Below are positions 7,300-15,604 of a DNA stretch of 42,245 bases, piece by piece (positions within the stretch are counted from its first letter, which is position 1; each line of letters begins with the position of its first letter). The stretch lies in contig CALWZD010000084.1 in assembly GCA_944385945.1 (NCBI GenBank), positions 1-42,245 of the forward strand, in the 5' to 3' direction. The notes under the pieces are model-generated. The model was not told the DNA's origin. It made no database searches and saw only the letters and a program-made list of their open reading frames with translations. The translations under genes and the position numbers were made by a program. This DNA comes from an uncultured Anaerofilum sp. (GTDB lineage Bacteria; Bacillota; Clostridia; Oscillospirales; Ruminococcaceae).

Positions 7300-8760
7300 A
7301 TGAGTACATCGTTTCACCCAGATCGAAACTATAAAAACAATGCCATGATGATGGATTTTTATGAGATGACCATGGCAAATGCCTATTTCCTCACCGGTCA
7401 GAAAGACACACGTGTACTGTACGATATGTTTTTTCGCCGTGTGCCGGACGGCGGTGGTTATGCGGTCGCCTGTGGTTTGGAAAGCTTGGTGGAGTATTTG
7501 CTGAACTTTCATTTCGACAAAGAGGACATCGACTATTTTGCCAGCAAGGGCATTTTTTCGCCCGATTTCCTGCAATATCTATCCACCTACCGTTTTAAAG
7601 GTGATATTTATGCAATGCCCGAAGGCTGCATCGCTTATCCCAACGAGCCGATGGTACGGGTAGAGGCAGACGCCATCGGTGCGACCCTTATTGAAACGCA
7701 GTTGCTGACCTTTATGAACCATCAATCCCGTATTGCTACCAAAGCAAGCCGTATTTGTCGGGGTGGACGTGCGATCATGGAATTTGGCAGTCGCCGTGCG
7801 ATGGGCAATGATGCAGCCAATCTGGGCGCACGTGCCGCCTATATCGCCGGTGCAGTAGGAACTGCCAACTGCCTTGCCGACCAGAAATACGGTGTGCCTG
7901 CATTGGGTACGATGGCACACGCTTTTGTGGAGATGTTCCCCACCGAGTATGAGGCATTTGCAGCTTATGCAAAAATTTATCCCGACAACTGCACCTTGCT
8001 CATCGACACCTACGACGTTTTGCACAGTGGTCTGCCCAATGCCATCCGCATCCAAAAAGAAATCCTCGACCCGCTCGGAAAGCGGATGAAAGGCATTCGT
8101 CTTGACAGCGGCGACCTTGCGTATCTCTCCAAAAAAGTGCGCAAACGTTTGGATGCTGCCGGTATGCAGGATTGCAAAATTTGCGTATCCAACGGTCTGG
8201 ACGAGTTCACGATGTCGGATCTCATTCAGCAGGGTGCGCCCATCGACAGCTTTGGCATCGGCGAACGCCTTATTACCGCAGCGTCCGACCCGGTGTTCGG
8301 CGGCGTGTACAAGCTGGCAGCGGTGGAAGAAAACGGCGCAATGATCCCCCGCATCAAGGTGAGCGAAAACGAAGTGAAGACCACCAATCCGGGCAAAAAA
8401 ATGGTATGGCGGTTGTATAATAAAGACAGCGGTTTTGCCATCTGTGACGTGATCACGATGGACGACGAGGAGATTTTGGAAGATATGCCGTATAGCTGTG
8501 TCGACCCCGAAAAACCGTGGAAAAATATCACCATCGAGAATTTCCGTGCGGTCAAGATTTTAAAACCGGTCATTGTAAACGGCGAGCTGGTGCAGCCTCT
8601 GCCCAGTTTGGAGGAGATTCGTGCCTTTACCCGTCACCAACTGGAAAACGAGGTGTGGGAAGAAGAACAGCGGCTGTATAACCCCCACCAACATTACGTG
8701 AATATGAGCCATACTGCCTATGCGCTGAAAATGCGTATGCGGGACGAGTATCATTTTTAA
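7300..8760 (+). CDS. pncB: Nicotinate phosphoribosyltransferase
   Basis: The 486-residue protein makes nicotinate mononucleotide from nicotinate and PRPP (ATP-assisted), the entry step of the Preiss-Handler salvage route. Recognisable segments are YEMTMANAYF near the N-terminus, GTMAHAFVEMF (about 203-213), RLDSGDLAYLSKKVR (about 267-281), VSNGLDEF (about 298-305) and the phosphate-binding GIGERLITAASDP (about 320-332). Length fits the family. The ATG follows AAAGGAGAG with normal spacing. Middle gene of the NAD operon. Confidence 0.95.
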   Translation: MSTSFHPDRNYKNNAMMMDFYEMTMANAYFLTGQKDTRVLYDMFFRRVPDGGGYAVACGLESLVEYLLNFHFDKEDIDYFASKGIFSPDFLQYLSTYRFKGDIYAMPEGCIAYPNEPMVRVEADAIGATLIETQLLTFMNHQSRIATKASRICRGGRAIMEFGSRRAMGNDAANLGARAAYIAGAVGTANCLADQKYGVPALGTMAHAFVEMFPTEYEAFAAYAKIYPDNCTLLIDTYDVLHSGLPNAIRIQKEILDPLGKRMKGIRLDSGDLAYLSKKVRKRLDAAGMQDCKICVSNGLDEFTMSDLIQQGAPIDSFGIGERLITAASDPVFGGVYKLAAVEENGAMIPRIKVSENEVKTTNPGKKMVWRLYNKDSGFAICDVITMDDEEILEDMPYSCVDPEKPWKNITIENFRAVKILKPVIVNGELVQPLPSLEEIRAFTRHQLENEVWEEEQRLYNPHQHYVNMSHTAYALKMRMRDEYHF

Positions 8761-8774
8761 GCGAGGGACGATCT

Positions 8775-10721
8775 ATGCAGGAATATATCAAAGTGGCAGC
8801 AGCCACGCCCCACGTGTTCATTGCAGCACCCAAAAAGAATGTACAGGCAGCACTTCGCCTTGCAAAAGAACATTCCGACTGTCAACTGATGGTCTTTCCG
8901 GAATTGTCGGTCACAGGCTATACCTGCGCCGATTTGTTTGGGCAAAGCCATCTGTTGGAACAGGCAGTGCAAGCGACCTACTGGCTGGCAGAACAACTGC
9001 CTCTTGTGGGTTTTTGCGGTATGGCGGTCGTTGGTCTGCCGGTGTTCGCAGATAACCAACTGTTCAACTGTGCAGCTTTTTTGCAAGACGGCACGGTTTT
9101 GGCACTGGTGCCGAAACGTCATCTGCCCAACTATCGTGAATTTTACGAAAAACGCTGGTTTGCACCGGCAAAAGACCGTCGCAGCGACCATGTTCTGCTT
9201 GCCGATCATAAGGGCGAATGGCATGACGTTCCGTTTGGGGAGGACATTCTGGTGTCGAGTGGCGACCGCCGTGTGGTGATAGGGGTAGATCTGTGCGAAG
9301 ATCTTTGGGCACCTGTTCCGCCCAGCAGTTTGGCAAGTATGGCAGGTGCAAACATCATCGTCAACCCGTCAGCCAGCAACGAAACCATTTCCAAGCAGGA
9401 CTATCGCCGTGATTTAGTGCGGATGCAGTCGGCACGATGCGTGTGTGGCTATTTATATGCCAGTGCCGGACAGGACGAAAGTACCACCGATGTGGTATTT
9501 TCGGGACACAGTATTATCAGTACAAACGGAAGTTTGCAGGCAGAGTCCATCTATCCCGAAAACAACGAGGCAGTAATTACCGCTGTGCTGGATTTACAGC
9601 AGCTGCAAACCGAGCGACAAATGCTCAACTCCTTTATGACCGAAGCGCATCTGTCGGCACCGTGGCGCACGGTAACAGCTCCCTCGTTGGGCAAAACCGA
9701 TGCTCCCGTTCGATATGAGATGCTGAAACCCGACCCCATGCCCTTTATCCCAAAAGGAGAGGCACAGGTGAATAAACGCTGCGCCGAAATCGCCAAAATA
9801 CAGGCGACAGGTTTGTCGCAACGGCTGAAAAAGACAGGAATGCAGCATCTTGTTATTGGAATGTCGGGCGGATTGGACAGCACTTTGGCGTTTTTGGTAG
9901 CAGTCGATGCTATGAAGCAGCTGCATCTGCCTATATCGAATATCTACGGAATCACCATGCCCTGTGTGGGAACGACCACTCGCACCCGCAGCAATGCCGA
10001 AACACTGGTAAGGGGATACGGTGCGACCTTTCAACAGATCGACATCAAACAGGCAGCCATGCTGCATCTGCGTGATATTGGTCATGCGGAAGATGTGTGC
10101 GATGTCGCATTTGAAAACACACAGGCACGAGAGCGCACCCAAATTTTGATGGACGTCGCCAATATGCACAATGCACTGGTAGTCGGTACAGGGGATCTGT
10201 CCGAACTGGCACTGGGTTGGTGTACCTATAACGGCGACCATATGAGTATGTACGGTGTGAACGGGTCTATCCCCAAAACACTGGTAAAAACACTGGTGAA
10301 ATGGCACGCCGATACCAAAGCAGCCGACTTTGAGGGATTGAAAGAGGTGCTGTACGACATTCTGGATACCCCCATCAGCCCCGAGTTGTTACCGGTTTCG
10401 GATACAGGCGAGATGCAGCAGAAAACCGAAGAAACCATCGGAAAATACGACCTGCACGATTTCTTCCTGTTCCATATGATGCGCTACGGCGAAAGTCCTC
10501 GCAAGATTTTTGCACTGGCACAGGCAGCCTATCCCGACATCGACAAAGTGTATATCAAAACAACGCTGCAAACTTTCTACCGTCGCTTCTTCACCCAGCA
10601 GTTCAAGCGTAGCTGCTTGCCGGACGGTGTAAAGGTGGGGTCGGTCGCATTGTCGCCCCGTGGAGATTGGAGAATGCCCAGTGATGCCGACGCAGCCGAA
10701 TTTTTACAGGATATTGAATAA
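8775..10721 (+). CDS. nadE: Glutamine-dependent NAD+ synthetase
   Basis: The 648-residue protein is a two-domain NAD synthetase. The N-terminal nitrilase-type glutaminase (about 1-290) shows the catalytic triad E43 (FPELSVTG), K114 (PKRHLPNY) and C174 (VDLCEDLW). The C-terminal ammonia-dependent synthetase has the PP-loop SGGLDS at 364-369 and the later segment GTGDLSELALGW. It converts nicotinate adenine dinucleotide, ATP and glutamine to NAD+. It ends the NAD operon; no own promoter is visible in the 14-bp gap after pncB. A dispersed repeat begins at its stop codon. Confidence 0.95.
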   Translation: MQEYIKVAAATPHVFIAAPKKNVQAALRLAKEHSDCQLMVFPELSVTGYTCADLFGQSHLLEQAVQATYWLAEQLPLVGFCGMAVVGLPVFADNQLFNCAAFLQDGTVLALVPKRHLPNYREFYEKRWFAPAKDRRSDHVLLADHKGEWHDVPFGEDILVSSGDRRVVIGVDLCEDLWAPVPPSSLASMAGANIIVNPSASNETISKQDYRRDLVRMQSARCVCGYLYASAGQDESTTDVVFSGHSIISTNGSLQAESIYPENNEAVITAVLDLQQLQTERQMLNSFMTEAHLSAPWRTVTAPSLGKTDAPVRYEMLKPDPMPFIPKGEAQVNKRCAEIAKIQATGLSQRLKKTGMQHLVIGMSGGLDSTLAFLVAVDAMKQLHLPISNIYGITMPCVGTTTRTRSNAETLVRGYGATFQQIDIKQAAMLHLRDIGHAEDVCDVAFENTQARERTQILMDVANMHNALVVGTGDLSELALGWCTYNGDHMSMYGVNGSIPKTLVKTLVKWHADTKAADFEGLKEVLYDILDTPISPELLPVSDTGEMQQKTEETIGKYDLHDFFLFHMMRYGESPRKIFALAQAAYPDIDKVYIKTTLQTFYRRFFTQQFKRSCLPDGVKVGSVALSPRGDWRMPSDADAAEFLQDIE

Positions 10722-10776
10722 AAAGCCTTCCCCTTGAGGGGAAGGTGGCTGCGCAAGCAGACGGATGAGGTGGAAA
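10721..10776 (+). repeat. Dispersed palindromic repeat, copy 1
   Basis: A unit of about 55 nt contains CCTTCCCC-ttga-GGGGAAGG followed by a GCGCAAGCAGACGGATGAGG tail. A second copy at 17815-17869 differs by a single missing base, and an inverted, more divergent copy lies at 17740-17788. It abuts the nadE stop codon and may also form a terminator-like hairpin. I recall such REP-like elements in Faecalibacterium-type genomes. Confidence 0.8.
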
Positions 10777-10794
10777 TACCATATTCTTAAAAGT

Positions 10795-10840
10795 AAAAAC
10801 CGCATGGAATGCATCAAACAGTGCGCTCCATGCGGTTTTT
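10795..10840. terminator. Bidirectional terminator between nadE and the DUF4364 gene
   Basis: AAAAACCGCATGGA (10795-10808) and TCCATGCGGTTTTT (10827-10840) form a perfect 14-bp stem with A/T runs at both ends, so it can serve the convergent genes on either strand. Confidence 0.88.
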
Positions 10841-10842
10841 TG

Positions 10843-11418
10843 TTATAGATTTTTCATCCACAGTGCTGCCAGTGGGCCACTGCCCGAAAGAGCAGCGAGC
10901 ATTACTTTGTAAAAATCTGCACCCTTTTCGATGAAAGCATCTTTTGCAGACTCGGCAGTCGCTTTGTCGGGCAGTAAAATTGACAGGTGGAATACGTCCT
11001 GCCCGAGTTCCTGAATGTGGCAGTCCAACAGATAACCACCCGCCGCAGGCAGTACAACAGCTTTGTTTTCCGCCGCTTTTCTTGCCCATTGCTGCGCAAG
11101 CACGGCAGCTTGTACCGCCTGTTCCCGAATGCTGCGAGGCAGATCGGTGAGCAATAGGTCGGCGACCTGCCGTCCCTTTTCGGTAATATGATACCGTTCG
11201 TCTTCGACAGTTACCAATTCCTGTGTTTCCAAGTCCGAAAGACAATCGGCAAGCTCGAAATAGTTTACCAGTTCTTTTTCCAGCATCGCCTGTTCCAATT
11301 CGGCACGAGAAAGGGGATGGGCAACGGTACGGATCACATAGCACAGCAAAATGCGGATTTGAGTGGTTGTTGTAAGACCGCCGGGCTTTACGCCGGCTGT
11401 AAACGCTTCACGTGGCAT
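10843..11418 (-). CDS. DUF4364 family protein (winged-helix regulator-like)
   Basis: The 191-residue protein matches DUF4364 by its conserved opening, FTAGVKPGGLTTTTQIRILL (6-25), then ELVNYFELADCLSDL, which together form a winged-helix-like domain of PadR/MarR flavour. The C-terminal half (about 105-190) is an alpha/beta domain. The family is widespread in Clostridia with no assigned function; a transcription-factor role is inferred from the fold. It is encoded downstream of the S1-repeat gene on the same strand with its own predicted promoter in the 103-bp gap, and it ends at a bidirectional terminator. Confidence 0.8.
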   Translation of the reverse strand: MPREAFTAGVKPGGLTTTTQIRILLCYVIRTVAHPLSRAELEQAMLEKELVNYFELADCLSDLETQELVTVEDERYHITEKGRQVADLLLTDLPRSIREQAVQAAVLAQQWARKAAENKAVVLPAAGGYLLDCHIQELGQDVFHLSILLPDKATAESAKDAFIEKGADFYKVMLAALSGSGPLAALWMKNL

Positions 11419-11468
11419 TCCTCATTCACACCTTTCAAGGGATGGGCTGCATCAACAGCACTGTAACT

Positions 11469-11498
11469 ATTATATAACGTTTTTGCCGGTCGATACAA
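11469..11498 (-). promoter_or_regulatory. Predicted promoter of the DUF4364 gene
   Basis: On the minus strand TTGTAT (11498-11493) and TATAAT (11474-11469) are separated by 18 bp, about 50 bp upstream of the gene. Confidence 0.6.
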
Positions 11499-11521
11499 GT
11501 GCAAATTTTATGAAAGGATGT

Positions 11522-12442
11522 TTAGCCACAGGGACAGGTGAAATCGGTTTCGATGGTGCGACGGGTGTTTTCGGTAGAATAGACCCAGTGGTCCAGATGC
11601 CCTTGTGCGATGAAATAACGGGGCGGAATGGTGTATTGCTCGTCCAATGCTGCCAAGATCACCAGCTTTACCTTCATCTTTTCGGGCAGAATGCTTTTGA
11701 TGTACACACTTACCACCTGACCGGGAGCAAGCAGTTTGCCGCTTGGCTCGGCAAGTCCTGCCAAGTTGGGGGCAAGTTCGATGAATACGCCGTAATCTTC
11801 AACGCTGCGCACAATGCCCAGTACGGTTTCCCCAGCCGAAAACAACGCTGCATTTTCCTGCCATGTCCCCATCAGTTCCCGCAGCGACAGCACGAACCGC
11901 CCTTGTGGGTCGATGCTGCGGATAACGCAGTGTAGCTGCTGTCCGACCGATACCCGATCGGTGGGCGAACTGATGCGTGACACCGAAAGGCAATCAATGG
12001 GCAGCAATGCCGAGATGCCACAGCCAACATCGCAAAAAGCCCCAAACGGCTCGATATGGGTCACGCTGCAATCCAGAACGTCACCGCACCGCAGCCCCGA
12101 AAGATACTGTCGGCGACACCGCTGCTGTGCTTTGGTACGGCTAAGCAGTGCCACAGGTCCGTTGGGGCCGGCGGTAAACCCCGTCACCACAAAACACACC
12201 GGGCGCCCCACACGGGTAAGGATAGCGATCTGTCGTACTTTTCCCTCGGCGATCCCCTCAGCGCATTCTTCGTATGGCATTACCCCTTCGCAGCCTGCAA
12301 AGCTGAAACGCAGCTGCTTTTGTGCGTCGAATGCACGAGCTCGTCCTTGCAAAATTTGTCCGGTAAGCATTGCCGACCGTAGTTGTTCGCAGCCAAAGTC
12401 CATGGCAAATGTGCCGGTTCCTTCGGTTTCAAATCCCGTCAT
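11522..12442 (-). CDS. S1 RNA-binding repeat protein (ribosomal protein S1-like)
   Basis: The 306-residue protein contains two clear S1 OB-fold repeats, about 119-189 (GDVLDCSVTHIEPFGAFCDVG ... GRFVLSLREL) and 204-265 (AGETVLGIVRSVEDYGVFIEL), after an N-terminal region (about 28-105) that looks like a degenerate first repeat ending in LLSRTKAQQR. It probably binds RNA in translation or decay and is often annotated as S1 in Clostridia. The start is set at the ATG at 12442 because AAGGAGG lies 8 nt upstream; an open frame extends 25 codons further up to 12517 but the SD lies inside it. Its leader carries a long-range inverted repeat. Confidence 0.8.
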   Translation of the reverse strand: MTGFETEGTGTFAMDFGCEQLRSAMLTGQILQGRARAFDAQKQLRFSFAGCEGVMPYEECAEGIAEGKVRQIAILTRVGRPVCFVVTGFTAGPNGPVALLSRTKAQQRCRRQYLSGLRCGDVLDCSVTHIEPFGAFCDVGCGISALLPIDCLSVSRISSPTDRVSVGQQLHCVIRSIDPQGRFVLSLRELMGTWQENAALFSAGETVLGIVRSVEDYGVFIELAPNLAGLAEPSGKLLAPGQVVSVYIKSILPEKMKVKLVILAALDEQYTIPPRYFIAQGHLDHWVYSTENTRRTIETDFTCPCG

Positions 12443-12463
12443 TTCAAGTTCCTCCTTATTCAT

Positions 12464-12512
12464 GCAATACACGCCAAAAGGCGATTCCATATCAATATAT
12501 GCAGTGTATTGC
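12464..12512 (-). other. Long-range inverted repeat in the leader of the S1-repeat gene
   Basis: GCAATACAC and GTGTATTGC (12464-12472 and 12504-12512) are perfect complements that enclose a small GCC-tttt-GGC hairpin. In the minus-strand mRNA the stem ends some 6 nt before the AAGGAGG ribosome-binding site, so it could influence translation. Confidence 0.5.
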
Positions 12513-12586
12513 CCCAAAAACCCACCTTACCGAAATATTTTTGCCCCAAACATCCCCAAAACTGTGAAAAAGATTGCCAAGAAGAA

Positions 12587-12615
12587 TTGCACAAAACCGC
12601 ACTGCGTACTATAAT
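12587..12615 (+). promoter_or_regulatory. Predicted promoter of the DUF951-prfA operon
   Basis: TTGCAC (12587-12592) and TATAAT (12610-12615) with a 17-bp spacer, followed in the leader by a 9-bp inverted repeat, TGCTTGCAG/CTGCAAGCA (12629-12657), of unknown role. Confidence 0.65.
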
Positions 12616-12695
12616 AGAAAGGAAACCCTGCTTGCAGTTTGAAAACCCCTGCAAGCAATGGGCAACTTTGAAAGAATAAAGGAGCTGGACGCAGC

Positions 12696-12890
12696 ATGGA
12701 CGTGCAAGTAAACGATATGATTCAAACCCGAAAACCGCATCCTTGCGGCAACAGCCTTTTTTTGGTATTGCGTGTGGGAATGGATTTTCGCATCCGCTGT
12801 ACCGGCTGCGGGCGGGAAGTCATGATCCCACGTGCCAAGATCGAAAAAAACATCAAAAAAATCATACGACCGGAAGAGGTTCAGAAATAA
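12696..12890 (+). CDS. DUF951 family small zinc-finger-like protein
   Basis: This 64-residue protein fits DUF951: KPHPCG at 13-18, then DFRIRCTGCGREVMIPR, giving C17, C35 and C38 with H15 as a likely metal site, and a basic C-terminus (KIEKNIKKII). The family is common in Firmicutes, usually near translation or replication genes; its function is unknown and nucleic-acid binding is plausible. AAAGGAG precedes the ATG by about 11 nt. First gene of the operon, 3 nt before prfA. Confidence 0.88.
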   Translation: MDVQVNDMIQTRKPHPCGNSLFLVLRVGMDFRIRCTGCGREVMIPRAKIEKNIKKIIRPEEVQK

Positions 12891-12893
12891 ACT

Positions 12894-13967
12894 ATGTTTG
12901 ATAAATTAGCCGACGTAGAACGTCGTTTTGAAGAAATCAATCAGCGATTGCAGGAGCCTGCCACGGTGCAGAACAACGAGTTGTACCGTGGCCTGATGAA
13001 AGAATATCGGATGCTGGAGCCGATCGTGCAAAAGTTGGCGGAATACAACGCTGCAAAGGCAGAACACGAAGAAGCGAAAGAACTGCTGGAGGAAAGCGGG
13101 CTGGATGCGGATTTCCGTGAAATGGTGCAGCAACAGCTTTCCGACGGCAAGGAAAAAATGGAACAGTACGGCAACGAATTGAAGATTTTACTGCTGCCCA
13201 AAGACCCCCGTGACGAGAAAAACGTTATTTTGGAGATTCGAGGCGGTGCAGGCGGTGAGGAGGCAGCCTTGTTTGCCAACAGCTTGCTGCGGATGTACTC
13301 GATGTATGCCGACGCACAGGGCTGGAAAACCGAGATCCTCAGCTTGAACGCCACCGAACTGGGCGGCGTGAAAGAAGTGAGCATGGCGGTAGAGGGCAAT
13401 GGTGCATACAGTCGCCTGAAATTTGAAAGCGGTGTCCACCGTGTACAACGTGTGCCCGAAACCGAAACACAGGGACGTGTGCATACTTCCACCGTCACCG
13501 TGGCTGTAATGGCAGAAGCCGAGGAAGTCGACTTTGAGCTGGACATGAACGATTTGAAGATCGACACCTTCCGTTCTTCGGGTGCAGGCGGTCAGCATAT
13601 CAATAAGACATCCAGTGCGATCCGTGTCACCCACCTGCCCAGCGGAATGGTGGTAGAATGTCAGGACGAACGCAGCCAGTTCAAAAACAAAGACAAAGCA
13701 TTGAAGGTACTGCGCAGTCGTCTGCTTGCCCAAAAGCAGGCAGAGCAAAAGGACGCCATCGACGCTGCCCGCAAAAGCCAGGTCGGCACCGGCGACCGCA
13801 GCGAGCGTATTCGTACCTACAATTTCCCGCAGGGACGGCTGACCGATCACCGTGTTGGGCTTACCCTTTACAAGTTGGATTCGATCATGAACGGCGATTT
13901 GGATGACATTATCGACACCCTCATTACTGCCGATCAGGCAGAAAAATTGAAGAATACGGAGGAATAA
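12894..13967 (+). CDS. prfA: Peptide chain release factor 1
   Basis: The 357-residue protein is RF1, which reads UAA and UAG and triggers hydrolysis of peptidyl-tRNA. The catalytic GGQ motif is at 232-234 (SSGAGGQHINKTSSA). The stop-codon-reading P-x-T tripeptide is P188-E-T190 in RVPETETQGRVHTS, which marks RF1 rather than RF2. An N-terminal helical domain covers about 1-110. The ATG at 12894 has only a distant GAGG (about 14 nt), so translation may be coupled to DUF951. An SD (GGAGGAATAA) at its end serves the next gene. Confidence 0.96.
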   Translation: MFDKLADVERRFEEINQRLQEPATVQNNELYRGLMKEYRMLEPIVQKLAEYNAAKAEHEEAKELLEESGLDADFREMVQQQLSDGKEKMEQYGNELKILLLPKDPRDEKNVILEIRGGAGGEEAALFANSLLRMYSMYADAQGWKTEILSLNATELGGVKEVSMAVEGNGAYSRLKFESGVHRVQRVPETETQGRVHTSTVTVAVMAEAEEVDFELDMNDLKIDTFRSSGAGGQHINKTSSAIRVTHLPSGMVVECQDERSQFKNKDKALKVLRSRLLAQKQAEQKDAIDAARKSQVGTGDRSERIRTYNFPQGRLTDHRVGLTLYKLDSIMNGDLDDIIDTLITADQAEKLKNTEE

Positions 13968-13970
13968 GCG

Positions 13971-14990
13971 ATGCAGACACAACTTGTGCAAGCAGACTCC
14001 GTTGGATTGCAGCAAGCAGCACACCTGCTGCAACAGGGGGAAGTAGTTGCTATCCCTACCGAAACCGTATATGGGCTGGCTGCGGATGCCACCAACGGGC
14101 AGGCAGTGAAAAAAATCTTCGCTGCAAAAGGTCGCCCGCAGGATAATCCCTTGATTGTCCACATTGACAGCATTGATATGTGGAAAACGTTGGTGAAAGA
14201 GGTCACCGCCGATGCCCTTGCACTGGCAAAAGCATTTTGGCCCGGCCCGCTCACGATTATTTTGCCCCACAGTGGAAGTGCAGCCCCCGAAGTCTGCGCA
14301 GGGCTGGACACCATTGCCGTGCGGATGCCGTCCCATCCCGTCGCCCGAGCCATCATCACCCAAAGCGGTCTGCCATTGGCAGCACCGTCGGCGAATCTTT
14401 CGGGCAGCCCCAGCCCTACCGAAGCACGATACGTGCTGGAGGATATGGAGGGACGTATTCCACTTATCGTAGAAGGCGGAAGCTGTGAAGTGGGGGTAGA
14501 ATCCACCGTCGTGACCCTTGCAGGTGAACAGCCGGTGTTGCTGCGTCCGGGATATATCACCAAAGAACAACTGGAAGCGGTGCTGCAAAAGGAAGTTTTG
14601 GTAGCAGGTGCCGTTACCCAGATGCTGAAAGCGGATGAAATCGCTGCCAGCCCCGGCATGAAATACAAGCATTACGCACCCAAAGCACAGGTGACGATTT
14701 TACAGGCAAGCGGCAAAGACTACTGCGACTACCTTAATAAACACGCCGAACAGGGAGTAGCAGCCCTTTGCTACGAAGAAGATGTACCCTATTTGAAAGT
14801 GCCGTATGTTGTGTACGGCAAGCAGGAGGATGCTGCATCGCAGGCAAAAGAGTTGTTTTCGGCTCTGCGTCATCTGGACGAAATGGGGGCAAAAGAGGTG
14901 TATGCCCGTTGCCCTGCCACCGAAGGGGTCGCACTTGCGGTGTATAACCGTCTGCTGCGGGCAGCGGCGTTTCGGGTGGTGCAGCTATGA
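13971..14990 (+). CDS. L-threonylcarbamoyladenylate synthase (Sua5/YwlC type)
   Basis: The 339-residue protein makes threonylcarbamoyl-AMP from threonine, bicarbonate and ATP for tRNA t6A37 modification. The N-terminal YrdC domain is clear: VAIPTETVYGLAADA (about 25-39), KIFAAKGRPQDNPLIVHI (about 46-63), and the SANLSGSPSPT segment. The additional C-terminal domain (about 230-339) makes it the long Sua5 form rather than the short TsaC. Its pathway partner TsaD is encoded at 33384-34391. It overlaps coaE by 4 nt. Confidence 0.93.
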   Translation: MQTQLVQADSVGLQQAAHLLQQGEVVAIPTETVYGLAADATNGQAVKKIFAAKGRPQDNPLIVHIDSIDMWKTLVKEVTADALALAKAFWPGPLTIILPHSGSAAPEVCAGLDTIAVRMPSHPVARAIITQSGLPLAAPSANLSGSPSPTEARYVLEDMEGRIPLIVEGGSCEVGVESTVVTLAGEQPVLLRPGYITKEQLEAVLQKEVLVAGAVTQMLKADEIAASPGMKYKHYAPKAQVTILQASGKDYCDYLNKHAEQGVAALCYEEDVPYLKVPYVVYGKQEDAASQAKELFSALRHLDEMGAKEVYARCPATEGVALAVYNRLLRAAAFRVVQL

Positions 14991-15604
14991 GTGCAAAAAT
15001 GATCGCCATTACAGGCAGAAGCGGCAGCGGAAAATCCAAAGTCGCTGCATATTATCGAAGTCTGGGCTATCCGGTATGCGATGCAGATTTGGTCGCACGG
15101 GAAATCGTACAAACCGACCCTGATTGCCTTGCCAAACTGTGCGAACGGTTCGGCACCGATATTTTACACCAAGATGGAAGTTTGAACCGTCGACTGCTTG
15201 CGAACAAAGCGTTCGCTACCCCTGAGGGAACAAAAGCACTGACCGACATTACCCATCCTGCCATTATCCGCAGCATTTTACAGCAGCGTGCCGCAAGCAC
15301 GAACGCTCTTTTCTTTGTGGATGGTGCAGTGATTGTAGGACATACGCTGCAACACTTCTGCGATAAAATTATCCTGGTATCCACCAGTGATGCACTGGCG
15401 GTACAGCGCATTTGCAGCCGTGACGCTATTTCGCCCGAAATGGCACAGCGCAGACTGGATGCGCAAACGCCTCTTTCAGTTTTGCGAGAGGCTGCCGATT
15501 ACGAGATCGAAAATACGACGACTGAACACAACCTGCTGCAACAGGCAGATACGGTTTTGCAGATGCTGACAGATAAGGAGATCTATGAAGAAAAAACGCT
15601 TTAA
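14987..15604 (+). CDS. coaE: Dephospho-CoA kinase
   Basis: The 205-residue protein catalyses the last step of coenzyme A synthesis, ATP-dependent phosphorylation of dephospho-CoA. The P-loop is at the N-terminus (ITGRSGSGKS, about 8-17), followed by CDADLVAREI and the later DGAVIVGHTLQHFCDKIILV, which fit CoaE. Length is typical. The ATG overlaps the sua5 stop (ATGA), and its 3' end overlaps the transglycosylase gene by 20 nt, so three genes are translationally coupled. Confidence 0.92.
   Translation: MSAKMIAITGRSGSGKSKVAAYYRSLGYPVCDADLVAREIVQTDPDCLAKLCERFGTDILHQDGSLNRRLLANKAFATPEGTKALTDITHPAIIRSILQQRAASTNALFFVDGAVIVGHTLQHFCDKIILVSTSDALAVQRICSRDAISPEMAQRRLDAQTPLSVLREAADYEIENTTTEHNLLQQADTVLQMLTDKEIYEEKTL

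Noticed and set aside
13188-14672. 494-codon open frame on the minus strand
   Set aside because: It spans the antisense of prfA and the sua5-type gene, both firmly identified by motifs.
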